Below are positions 25,110-33,120 of a stretch of 64,000 nt of DNA, piece by piece. The stretch lies in contig NZ_JAMTCJ010000002.1 of assembly GCF_024171815.1 (NCBI RefSeq), positions 372,001 through 436,000 of the forward strand, given 5' to 3'. Source of the stretch: Williamsia maris. Lineage in GTDB: Bacteria > Actinomycetota > Actinomycetes > Mycobacteriales > Mycobacteriaceae. The first letter of the stretch is position 1. The number at the start of each line of letters is the position of its first letter. Position numbers and translations under genes: made by a program. The notes under the pieces are model-generated. The model ran no database searches and had not been told where the DNA came from. It saw only the letters and a list, made by a program, of their open reading frames with translations.

Positions 25110-26231
25110 ATGACCGGCAGCTCGAACTCCTCCGTGCCGGCCGAGTGGAACAGGCCCCCCGGCTACAAGAAGTCCCCGCGTCGACGGCGGCGATGGCCTT
25201 GGATCGCACTGGGCGCCGTGGTTGCGATCACCGTGGTCGGCCTGATCGCGCCGGACGACACCAAGCAGAGCAACGACCAGGCCGCGGCCGTCATCGGCAG
25301 CGCGCCGGCCACGACGGCCGCGCCGGCCACCAGCTCTGATCCCATCTCGTCGTCGGAGACCCCCGCGCCGGCTCCGTCGACACCGGCACAGGTCGGGTCG
25401 GGGTCGGCCGCGCAGAGCTCTCTGACGCTCTTGAACACGCTCGCCGTCAAGGGTCGTGCACCGCGAACCGGCTACAGCCGAGCACAGTTCGGGCAGGCCT
25501 GGACCGACGACGTCAACGTCGACGGCGGGCACAACGGGTGCGACACCCGCAACGACATCCTCCGGCGGGACCTGACGAGCATCGTCGCGCGATCCGGGTC
25601 ACGCGGGTGCGTCGTGACGTCCGGGGTTCTCGCCGACCCCTACACCGGAACCCGGATCGACTTCGTCCGCGGCGAGAAGACCTCGCAGGCGGTCCAGATC
25701 GACCACGTCGTGGCCCTCGACGACGCCTGGCAGAAGGGCGCCCAACAACTGTCGGCCGACACCCGACGCGACCTCGCCAACGACCCCCGCAACCTCCAGG
25801 CGACCGACGGTCCGACCAACTCCCGCAAGGGATCCGGCGACGCCGCCACCTGGTTGCCGCCCAACCGATCGTTCCGCTGCACCTACGTCGCGCGGCAGGT
25901 CACGGTCAAGGCCGCGTACCGACTGTGGGTGACGCAGGCGGAGAAGGACGCCATCGCGCGGGTGCTCGGGTCCTGTGGCGCGGTGATCGCGGCGCCGGTC
26001 GCCCCGTCGCAGCCCACGCGCACCCAGACCCAGACGCCGGTCCCACGCCCCGCACCTCGTTACACCCCGCCGCCGCCCGCTCCTGTCGCACCGGCAATCC
26101 CCGATGGCGGCGATGTCTCGTACGCGAACTGTGCCGCGGTTCGTGCCGCAGGTGCTGCACCCATCCGGGTCGGCGACCCGGGGTACAGCACGAAGCTCGA
26201 CCGGGATCGCGACGGCGTCGGCTGCGAGTAG
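25110..26231 (+). CDS. membrane-anchored HNH nuclease with excalibur domain
   Basis: A 373-residue protein: basic N-terminus, one membrane helix (30-47), Ser/Pro/Thr-rich linker (to about 105), an HNH/DUF1524-type nuclease core with QIDHVVALDDAW (His199), NLQATDGPTNSRKGSGD and WLPP, a Pro-rich linker (about 280-330) and a C-terminal excalibur domain (about 338-373; LDRDRDGVGCE), a small calcium-binding module of extracellular proteins. It shares the nuclease core with 9678-10325, including YSRAQF and TWLPP. Probably an extracellular, wall-associated nuclease. Confidence 0.85.
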   Translation: MTGSSNSSVPAEWNRPPGYKKSPRRRRRWPWIALGAVVAITVVGLIAPDDTKQSNDQAAAVIGSAPATTAAPATSSDPISSSETPAPAPSTPAQVGSGSAAQSSLTLLNTLAVKGRAPRTGYSRAQFGQAWTDDVNVDGGHNGCDTRNDILRRDLTSIVARSGSRGCVVTSGVLADPYTGTRIDFVRGEKTSQAVQIDHVVALDDAWQKGAQQLSADTRRDLANDPRNLQATDGPTNSRKGSGDAATWLPPNRSFRCTYVARQVTVKAAYRLWVTQAEKDAIARVLGSCGAVIAAPVAPSQPTRTQTQTPVPRPAPRYTPPPPAPVAPAIPDGGDVSYANCAAVRAAGAAPIRVGDPGYSTKLDRDRDGVGCE

Positions 26232-26244
26232 GCCGCACCCACCG

Positions 26245-27636
26245 TCAGCCGTCACCCTCCAGGATGCGGAGATGGCGTGCAAACGACCCGGCGATGGCGT
26301 CGAGGTACGGCGTCTGGTCGGCCAACACGGCCGAGTCCGTCGTGACCGAGATGAACAGCTGGTCATCTCGCGAGTAGACGCCGTGGGCCAGGGTCGGTGT
26401 GTCGAGTGGCTGGATGCCGAAACCGCCCACGACCGGCATGCCGAACATCGAGTTGATCGAATACGGGCTGTAGACATTCGCCACCACCGCGTCGGCCGGT
26501 GAGCGCACCGACGACGGGACGACGCGTCCGACGAGCCGCGCGATGACGCCGACCACCCGGAGGAGCAGGGCCGGCATGACGTTCAACAGCCCGGCCCCCT
26601 GTCCCAGCGCCGACGCCATGGCCGCTGCCTTGGCGTCCTGCGAGGACCTCGCTATTGCCGCGATGCGCACCTCGGGCCGGGCCTCATCGGTGTGCATGTC
26701 GACCATCGTCGGGACGAATTGATTGACGGCACCGGCGGCGTCGAGTGTTCGCGTCGAGACCGGGACGAGTGCCACCAGTGACCGTGAGGTCGACGCGTCG
26801 ACCCCGGTGTGAGCAACCATGGCGCCGCCGATGATCGACAACAACACGTCGTTGACCTTCGCTCCTGGGATCCGGTTCTTGATGGCTTTCACATCGGTCA
26901 GCGACAGGATCGTGTAGTCGGTGCGCCGCACCCCTCGGACCGGGTCGCCGAACACCGTGGGTGTCGACGATGCCTTGAGTGGCGGCTGCGGACTGCGCCG
27001 CGCCTCGGCGACGGCCTGTGTCAGCGCGCGAACACATCGACCCCACATGACGGGCTGGCGCACCAGGGCGCGAGTGGTGAGACGGGAACGTGCGACCACG
27101 TCGGACCCGATCCTGTTCGCCTCGGCGTCGTACGGCCACGGGAACGGCGCGTCGTCGAGGTAGGTGTTGGTGAGGTGGGCGAAGGTGACGCCGTCGAACG
27201 CCGCGTGGTGGAACATCATGGCAACGACGGTCGAGAGTCCGGTGCGGCCGGGCATCCCCTCGACGTCGACCAGTATGTCGATCCGCCACAACGGTCGCCG
27301 ACGATCGAGCGGGCGGGCGGCGATGTCACTCAGTCGATCCCGGGCCTGGGACCAGTCGGCGACGTCGTGATGGAACACGATGTGATCGCGTACGTCGAAG
27401 TCGGGATCGAGGCGCCAGTAGGGCAGGTCTATGTCGAGCGGGAGGCGCACCAGGACTGCCGCGAAGACATCGGCCTGCGACGCCGCCGTCGCCATGCGCC
27501 CGACGACCTGGTCGGCACTGATCGTGGCAGGGGCGCCGTGGCGTTCGGCCACCACCCAACAGGACACGATCGTCGAGGTCCGGTGTGCGTCTCCCAGGTA
27601 GAGGTAGGCGGCATCCCTCGACGCAAGTTGCTTCAT
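26245..27636 (-). CDS. wax ester synthase/diacylglycerol acyltransferase (WS/DGAT)
   Basis: A 463-residue acyltransferase that joins acyl-CoA to an alcohol or diacylglycerol, making storage lipid. The catalytic motif HHAAFDG is at 143-149, matching HHxxxDG, and the C-terminal half has NDVLLSIIGG and the PLDTPTLAHGVYS-like end. Mycolic-acid bacteria carry many copies; a second, divergent member lies at 48314-49672. The N-terminus MKQLASRDAAYLYL is typical. It is divergent from the SNF2 gene and convergent with the excalibur nuclease. Confidence 0.88.
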   Translation of the reverse strand: MKQLASRDAAYLYLGDAHRTSTIVSCWVVAERHGAPATISADQVVGRMATAASQADVFAAVLVRLPLDIDLPYWRLDPDFDVRDHIVFHHDVADWSQARDRLSDIAARPLDRRRPLWRIDILVDVEGMPGRTGLSTVVAMMFHHAAFDGVTFAHLTNTYLDDAPFPWPYDAEANRIGSDVVARSRLTTRALVRQPVMWGRCVRALTQAVAEARRSPQPPLKASSTPTVFGDPVRGVRRTDYTILSLTDVKAIKNRIPGAKVNDVLLSIIGGAMVAHTGVDASTSRSLVALVPVSTRTLDAAGAVNQFVPTMVDMHTDEARPEVRIAAIARSSQDAKAAAMASALGQGAGLLNVMPALLLRVVGVIARLVGRVVPSSVRSPADAVVANVYSPYSINSMFGMPVVGGFGIQPLDTPTLAHGVYSRDDQLFISVTTDSAVLADQTPYLDAIAGSFARHLRILEGDG

Positions 27637-27764
27637 CGGTGTCCCCTACTCTGCGGTGCGCTGACAGCACACCACACCGTGCGTCGGCCCACATCGGATT
27701 CGCGGCGCTCACAGCGCTCCTCACCACGTCGGGGCTGTCGGCCACGCGTGCCAGGATGGAACGC

Positions 27765-30677
27765 GTGACATCTGCCGAGACGACGCACGCTCTGTGGCGT
27801 CCCGGTATCGGTCTGTCGCTGTGGTTCACCGACGCCGACGGTTCGCCCACCGCCACGCCGGACACCGCGACATTGCCCGCGCCGGTGGCCGAGGTGGTGT
27901 CCGGGCGCACGCTGCGCCGCACGATCAGCGTGACCGGACCCGATCCCGGCACCGTGCGCCAGGTGGGGTCGCTGACGTTGGGCCCGGCCGCGGCCACCGC
28001 CCTGCTCGACGACCCGGGTCTCCCCCGCACCGGAGAGCTGGGCTACTACACCTACCTCGCGGCCTCGGTCCGCCGCTTCGTCTCGGCCGGCTCGGTGACG
28101 CCGACCCTCGCGTGGACCACCGGCAGTTGGGTGACGCGATGGACTCCTCTTCCGAGCACCCACTGGCGAGCGTGGTTGTCCGGTGCGATCTCGGCGGCGC
28201 CACCGGTCGTCACCCAGAACGGTGGTGGCGAAGCGGTACTGGACTTCTGCCGCGAGGTCACCGACCACGAGTGCCGACGCCGCTGTGATGCGTTGTCGGC
28301 CGGGGTCTTCCGATCGTCGCTGGTGCGGTCGCTGCTGCCCGGCGCCGACGACGAGGTCCCGATGTCGTCGGACCGCGCGTCCTCGGCGTCGACCGCCTGG
28401 CAGGAATGGGCCGACGGGGTCCGCGAGAACGAGAGCTCCCTCGTCCTGAGGCTGCACGAGCCCGAACACAGCGAAGACGAGGACCCGCACTCCGTCCCGG
28501 ATGATCGCTGGCGACTGCAGGTCTGCCGCCGCACCGTCGACGGCCTGGACGTCCCGATCGATCTGCACCGACTCGACCCCCACGAGCTCGACGAGGTGAC
28601 CACCGAGGTCGCCGCCGCAGTGCGCGCGTTCGCGGGGTTGTCGCGCGCCGGGCACGATCGCGCCACCCTCGATTTCCTGCTCGGCACCGACCTCGTCACC
28701 GAACTCCTCGACTCCGGGGCCGCGGACCTCGCCGGCGCCGGGATCGTCGTCCTGCTCCCCCGGACCCTCGCCGAGGTGTCGCCCACGCTGTCGCTGCGGG
28801 GACGAACCGGTGTAGGAGCGACCGTCGAGCGTTCGGTCATGGTGGGCCTGTCGGAGATCCGGGACTTCCAGTGGCAGTTGGCGATCGGTGATGACGTCCT
28901 CGACGACGGCGACCTCGCGGCGCTCGCCGCGCAGAAGGGCAGTCTGGTCCGGGTGCGCGGTGTCTGGATCCGCGCGGAGGGGTCGGCGCTGAGTCGGGCC
29001 GCGGAGTTCATCACCACGCAGCGGGCGCTGGCCGCGTCCGGCGACCCCGCCGACATGGGCGAGCTGTTCAACCTGGTGACCACCGGGGCCGACCGGCTGG
29101 GAGTGCCTGTCACCTCGGTCTCGGGCCTGTCGTGGCTCGACGAGGTCGCGGCGGGCGGCACGCTCACCCCCGAACCGTTGACCGCGCCGACGTCGCTGGC
29201 CGCCGAGCTGCGGCCCTACCAGCATCGCGGGATGGAGTGGCTGGCACACCTGGCCTCACTCGGGATCGGGGCCGTGCTCGCCGACGACATGGGTCTGGGC
29301 AAGACGGTGCAGGTGATCGCCCTGCTCTGTAGCGAGCGAGAGAACGCCGCCGGCGCCGAGCCGGCCGACCGCGGATCGACGTTGATCGTCTGCCCGATGT
29401 CGGTGGTGGGCAACTGGGAACGCGAGATCGCCCGGTTCGCACCGCATCTGCAGGTGCTTGTCCATCACGGCCCGGGCCGGTCACGGCGAGGACCGTTCAC
29501 CCCGGCCGCGAAGGCAGCGGACGTCACCATCACCACCTTCGCCATCGCCACCCGCGACACCGAGGCGCTGCAGAGCGTCCCGTGGCGGCACGTCGTCGTC
29601 GACGAGGCGCAACACATCAAGAACGTGAACACGGCCCAGTCGCGCGCGGTACGGAACATCGCTGCGCGACAACGCATCGCGCTCACCGGCACACCGGTCG
29701 AGAACCGTCTCGAGGATCTGCGTGCCGTCGTCGATCTGGTCAACCCCGGGCTGCTCGGCTCACCGTCGGTGTTCAAGGCGCGTTTCGCCGAATCCATCGA
29801 GCGAGAACGCGATCCCGAGGCGGCACGCCGCCTGAACGCGATCACGTCACCGTTCATCCTGCGCCGCGTCAAGACGGATCCGACGATCATCGCCGATCTA
29901 CCCGAGAAGACCGAGCTGACCGTGCGCGCCAACCTCACCGTCGAGCAGGCGGCGTTGTATCGCGCGGTCACCGACGATCTGATGCAGGCCCTGGGCCGCA
30001 CCGAATCCGACGGAACCCACGAAGGTCACCGTGTGCGAACGGTTCTCGCCGCGCTGACCCGTCTGAAGCAGGTGTGCAACCACCCCGCGCATTTCCTCGG
30101 CGACGGGTCGGCGCTGATGCGTCGCAACACACACCGCTCGGGAAAACTCGAACTGCTCGCCGACATCCTGGAGAACATCGTCGCCGACGGCGAGCGCGCC
30201 CTCATCTTCACGCAGTTCACGGCGTTCGGCGAGATGCTGGCGCCGTGGCTGTCGAAGGTCTGCGGTGAGGACGTCTCGTTCCTGCACGGGGGACTGTCCC
30301 GCACCGCACGCGACCGGATGGTGACGGAGTTCCAGGACGACGCCGGGCCGCCGGTGTTGATGGCCTCACTGAAGGCGGGTGGCACCGGGCTGAACCTCAC
30401 CGCCGCCAATCACGTTGTGCACCTGGATCGCTGGTGGAATCCTGCGGTCGAGGCACAGGCCACCGACCGTGCCTACCGGATCGGTCAGACCAAGCGCGTC
30501 GAGGTCCGGACGTTCGTCTGCGTCGGGACGATCGAGGAGCGTATCGACGCGATGATCACCGACAAGCGCGCACTGTCGGACCTGACCGTCACCGCAGGCG
30601 AGAGCTGGCTGGCCGACATCGAGAACGACGAACTGTACGACCTCATGCGGCTGCGCGACGAGGCGGTGGGTGACTGA
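27765..30677 (+). CDS. SNF2/Swi2-family DNA-dependent ATPase
   Basis: A 970-residue protein with a long bacterial-SNF2-associated N-terminal half and a two-lobe ATPase: motif I DDMGLGKT (about 506), motif II DEAQHIKN (about 612), motif III LTGTPVENR, and in the second lobe FTQFTAFGEM, GGTGLNLTAANHV and RAYRIGQTKRVEV. These motors translocate on double-stranded DNA and remodel protein-DNA complexes; the bacterial group is thought to aid transcription or repair. GTG at 27765 with AGGATGG is preferred to the ATG at 27756. Its stop overlaps the SWIM protein start (TGATG). Confidence 0.92.
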   Translation: MTSAETTHALWRPGIGLSLWFTDADGSPTATPDTATLPAPVAEVVSGRTLRRTISVTGPDPGTVRQVGSLTLGPAAATALLDDPGLPRTGELGYYTYLAASVRRFVSAGSVTPTLAWTTGSWVTRWTPLPSTHWRAWLSGAISAAPPVVTQNGGGEAVLDFCREVTDHECRRRCDALSAGVFRSSLVRSLLPGADDEVPMSSDRASSASTAWQEWADGVRENESSLVLRLHEPEHSEDEDPHSVPDDRWRLQVCRRTVDGLDVPIDLHRLDPHELDEVTTEVAAAVRAFAGLSRAGHDRATLDFLLGTDLVTELLDSGAADLAGAGIVVLLPRTLAEVSPTLSLRGRTGVGATVERSVMVGLSEIRDFQWQLAIGDDVLDDGDLAALAAQKGSLVRVRGVWIRAEGSALSRAAEFITTQRALAASGDPADMGELFNLVTTGADRLGVPVTSVSGLSWLDEVAAGGTLTPEPLTAPTSLAAELRPYQHRGMEWLAHLASLGIGAVLADDMGLGKTVQVIALLCSERENAAGAEPADRGSTLIVCPMSVVGNWEREIARFAPHLQVLVHHGPGRSRRGPFTPAAKAADVTITTFAIATRDTEALQSVPWRHVVVDEAQHIKNVNTAQSRAVRNIAARQRIALTGTPVENRLEDLRAVVDLVNPGLLGSPSVFKARFAESIERERDPEAARRLNAITSPFILRRVKTDPTIIADLPEKTELTVRANLTVEQAALYRAVTDDLMQALGRTESDGTHEGHRVRTVLAALTRLKQVCNHPAHFLGDGSALMRRNTHRSGKLELLADILENIVADGERALIFTQFTAFGEMLAPWLSKVCGEDVSFLHGGLSRTARDRMVTEFQDDAGPPVLMASLKAGGTGLNLTAANHVVHLDRWWNPAVEAQATDRAYRIGQTKRVEVRTFVCVGTIEERIDAMITDKRALSDLTVTAGESWLADIENDELYDLMRLRDEAVGD

Positions 30678-31444
30678 TGGCGCGCAAGAAGGAGGCGCCC
30701 ACACGGGGGTACGGCCTCACCGCCTGGTCACGGGCGATGCTCGCGGTCGTAGACCGCCCTGAAGACACCCGGCGGGTCGGCAAGGCACGCACCTACTTCC
30801 GTGAACGCAAGATCCTCGACGTCCGCCTCCGGCCGGGCCGTGTGAGCGCACTGGTACAGGGCAGCCAGGTCGAGCCGTTCGAGACCTCCCTCACGATGCG
30901 GACCGTCGAGGCCGACACCGTCGTCGCCCTGTTGCAGGAGAGGGGCGCGACCGATGATCTCCTGGCCGTCGCCCGTGGTGAACAGCCCCGCATCCTCGGT
31001 TCGGTGGTTCTGCCCACCGAACCGGCCGACGTCCGCGGTGACTGCAACTGTCCCGACGACGAGCCCCGGTGCATCCACGTGCTGGCACTCGCGTACGAGA
31101 TGGCCGCACAGATCGACAAGGCGCCATCGGTGGCGTTGACGATGATGGGCGCCGAGGTGGCCACGTTGCTGGCGCACCTGCGTGATGACACCCCCGACGA
31201 CACCGCCCGCCCCGTACGGCCGCGCGCCCCGGAACCGGTGGATTTCTTCGGCGCGCGCCTCACGCTGCCGCCCCTGCCCAGCCCGCCGTCGGTGGACGTC
31301 TTCGCCGATCTCGACGTGGCGGGGTTGAACCGCGCTCTGCGCATGTCCGGTGTCGGACCGCTCGACGTCGGTGAGGTCACCGACGAGCTGGCCGAGCTCT
31401 ACGCCCAGCTGATCCGCACCCCACCAACGCAGTTGGGCACGTAA
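30677..31444 (+). CDS. SWIM zinc-finger protein, partner of the SNF2 ATPase
   Basis: A 255-residue protein with a SWIM zinc-binding motif CNCPDDEPRCIHVLAL at about 118-133 (Cys-x-Cys...Cys-x-His). SWIM proteins are found beside SNF2 ATPases in many actinobacteria and probably bind DNA or protein partners. The start overlaps the SNF2 stop by one base. The last residues (TQLGT) and the stop codon are encoded inside the first unit of the 21-bp repeat cluster, so the C-terminus has probably been altered by that sequence. Confidence 0.85.
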   Translation: MARKKEAPTRGYGLTAWSRAMLAVVDRPEDTRRVGKARTYFRERKILDVRLRPGRVSALVQGSQVEPFETSLTMRTVEADTVVALLQERGATDDLLAVARGEQPRILGSVVLPTEPADVRGDCNCPDDEPRCIHVLALAYEMAAQIDKAPSVALTMMGAEVATLLAHLRDDTPDDTARPVRPRAPEPVDFFGARLTLPPLPSPPSVDVFADLDVAGLNRALRMSGVGPLDVGEVTDELAELYAQLIRTPPTQLGT

Positions 31445-31723
31445 CCACCGCAGTTGGGCACGTAATCGCCGCAGCTGGGCACCCGAGCGTGGTCACCGGA
31501 TCAATCAGCGCGGCTCTCCATCCAGCTCCAGCCGGTCCAACCGCGATCGGCCACCAGCTGTCGCAACCGGATGAGGGACGGGCCAGCCCCGGCGTCAAGG
31601 TCAACACCGTGAATCGCCGAATGTCATCACGCCGGCGGCACCAAGGTGCCCAACTGCGGTCGTTACGTGCCCAACTGCGGTCGTTACGTGCCCAACTGAG
31701 GTCGTTACGTGCCCAACTGCGGG
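31429..31723. repeat. inverted clusters of a 21-bp tandem repeat
   Basis: Left side: GCAGTTGGGCACGTAACCAC plus one C (31429-31449), a variant (31450-31470) and a partial third copy (31471-31482). Right side: the complement as GTGCCCAACTGCGGTCGTTA plus C at 31646-31666, 31667-31687 and 31688-31708, and a partial copy at 31709-31723. The period is exactly 21 bases on both sides and the clusters point towards each other around 163 bases (31483-31645). They fill the gap between two convergent genes. No spacers as in CRISPR and no transposase are present. Confidence 0.9.
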
Positions 31724-31726
31724 GTC

Positions 31727-32977
31727 TCAGGCGAGCAGGCGTGCGACCTCGGACGCCGCCCGCCCACCGGACACCAGCGCGCCTTGGATCGACGGGGTGT
31801 CGCGGTGGTCTCCGGCCAGGACGATCCGCTCCCCGACCCGCAGGGGTCGCTGCAACGGGGTCCCCGGAACCTGTTCGGGCAGCGCGTCGTACACGTCGTG
31901 ACGGATCAGCAGCTCCCACTCCGCGGCCGATGCGCCCCAGATGCGAGACACCTCGCCGCGCACCTGCGATTCGGGTGCAGGACCGTCCTGGTCGAGCAGG
32001 GTCGTGGCCTGCACCAGCACCCGACCGGGTGGTGCGTACTCCGGCGCGAACGCGCTGAGCTGAGCGGTGTTCACCACCGGACCACCTGATCCCGACACCC
32101 GGAGGAACTGGTCGGACGACAGCCCGTCGGCCGCGAACCACCACGTCGACAGTCCCCGCATGCGGGCGCAGGCCTGCCCGGTCAACGCACCCGCGACCGG
32201 CGCCTCGGCGGCCACGACGACGGCCCGCGCGCGGAGAGTCTCGCCGCCGGCGGTACGCACCGACGGCGAAGGGCCGTCGATCACGTCCTCGACCACCGTC
32301 TCGTAGCGGATGTCCTCCCGCAGCGGCGCGGCCAACTGCCGCGGCAACGCCTGCATCCCGGTCGCCGGGACACCGGGCGTCGCCCGGAGGAAACTCCGGA
32401 GAACCAGTCGCACATAGCGATCCGACGTCGACCCGATGCCGTCGGCGAGGACACTCGACAGGAACGGCGCCAACACCGCATCCCGGATGGGGCCCTGCAC
32501 GCCGAGTCGGTCCCAGTCGTCACCGAGCCCGGCGTCGGGGGCGGCGCCGAGCCGCCGAACCGAGCCGACCGCGGGCAACGCCCATCGCACCGCACCGGCC
32601 ACCGCACGCGGCCGCAACAACCCGACGTCGTAGGCCGAGCGGATCGTGGTCGGCAACAGACGGGGATGCCGGGTCGGATCGGCGAGGGTGGACACACGAC
32701 CCGAGCCGTCGACGGTTCGCACGCCTCGTCCACTGGTCCGCAGGTTCAGCGCCGCGACATCGACGTGTCGCTGCACCGCCGGATAGGACGGATTGAGGAG
32801 TTGGAACCCCCGATCGCAGCGGAACCCGTCGACGATGTCGGTGCGGATCCGCCCGCCCGGCGACGCCTCGCGTTCGAGTACCCGGACGGTCAGGCCACGG
32901 GCCCGGACCCCCGTCGCGGCTCGCAACCCGGCCAGCCCGGCTCCCACCACGATCACGTCGACATCAGCGTCAGTCAC
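31727..32977 (-). CDS. FAD-dependent amine-oxidase/phytoene-desaturase-like oxidoreductase
   Basis: A 416-residue flavoprotein. VIVVGAGLAGLRAATGVRAR (about 9-28) is the FAD-binding Rossmann loop, REASPGGRIRTD (about 36-47) the second nucleotide contact, and the C-terminal VLAGDHRDTPSIQGALVSGG (about 385-404) the closing FAD motif. The family includes monoamine oxidases, carotenoid desaturases and protoporphyrinogen oxidase. No carotenoid genes are nearby, so the substrate is open. The stop lies 4 bases from the 21-bp repeat cluster. Confidence 0.85.
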   Translation of the reverse strand: MTDADVDVIVVGAGLAGLRAATGVRARGLTVRVLEREASPGGRIRTDIVDGFRCDRGFQLLNPSYPAVQRHVDVAALNLRTSGRGVRTVDGSGRVSTLADPTRHPRLLPTTIRSAYDVGLLRPRAVAGAVRWALPAVGSVRRLGAAPDAGLGDDWDRLGVQGPIRDAVLAPFLSSVLADGIGSTSDRYVRLVLRSFLRATPGVPATGMQALPRQLAAPLREDIRYETVVEDVIDGPSPSVRTAGGETLRARAVVVAAEAPVAGALTGQACARMRGLSTWWFAADGLSSDQFLRVSGSGGPVVNTAQLSAFAPEYAPPGRVLVQATTLLDQDGPAPESQVRGEVSRIWGASAAEWELLIRHDVYDALPEQVPGTPLQRPLRVGERIVLAGDHRDTPSIQGALVSGGRAASEVARLLA

Positions 32978-33120
32978 ACCTCATCGATACCACAGCGCCC
33001 ACTTGCCTGTTTTGGCCCGTTTTCTTAACGCGCACAACATCGATGACGGACATCGCGCAACGGCTGCGAAACACCTCGGGCAGAAACTGGGTCAGCGCGC
33101 GACGGCGAGAGGGCCACACC

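Noticed and set aside
27633-29249. Minus-strand open frame of 538 codons opposite the SNF2 gene
   Set aside because: Low-complexity Arg/Gly composition, no domain pattern, opposite a conserved ATPase.
31429-31723. CRISPR array
   Set aside because: Units are directly adjacent without unique spacers, occur in both orientations, and no cas gene is nearby.
31429-31723. Insertion sequence or transposon
   Set aside because: The interval is only 295 bases, has no transposase frame and no visible target duplication; called a repeat cluster only.
31377-32144. Minus-strand frame translating the repeats as CPTAVVTCPTA units
   Set aside because: The protein repeat is a consequence of the 21-base period; the rest runs antisense or out of frame to the FAD oxidoreductase.
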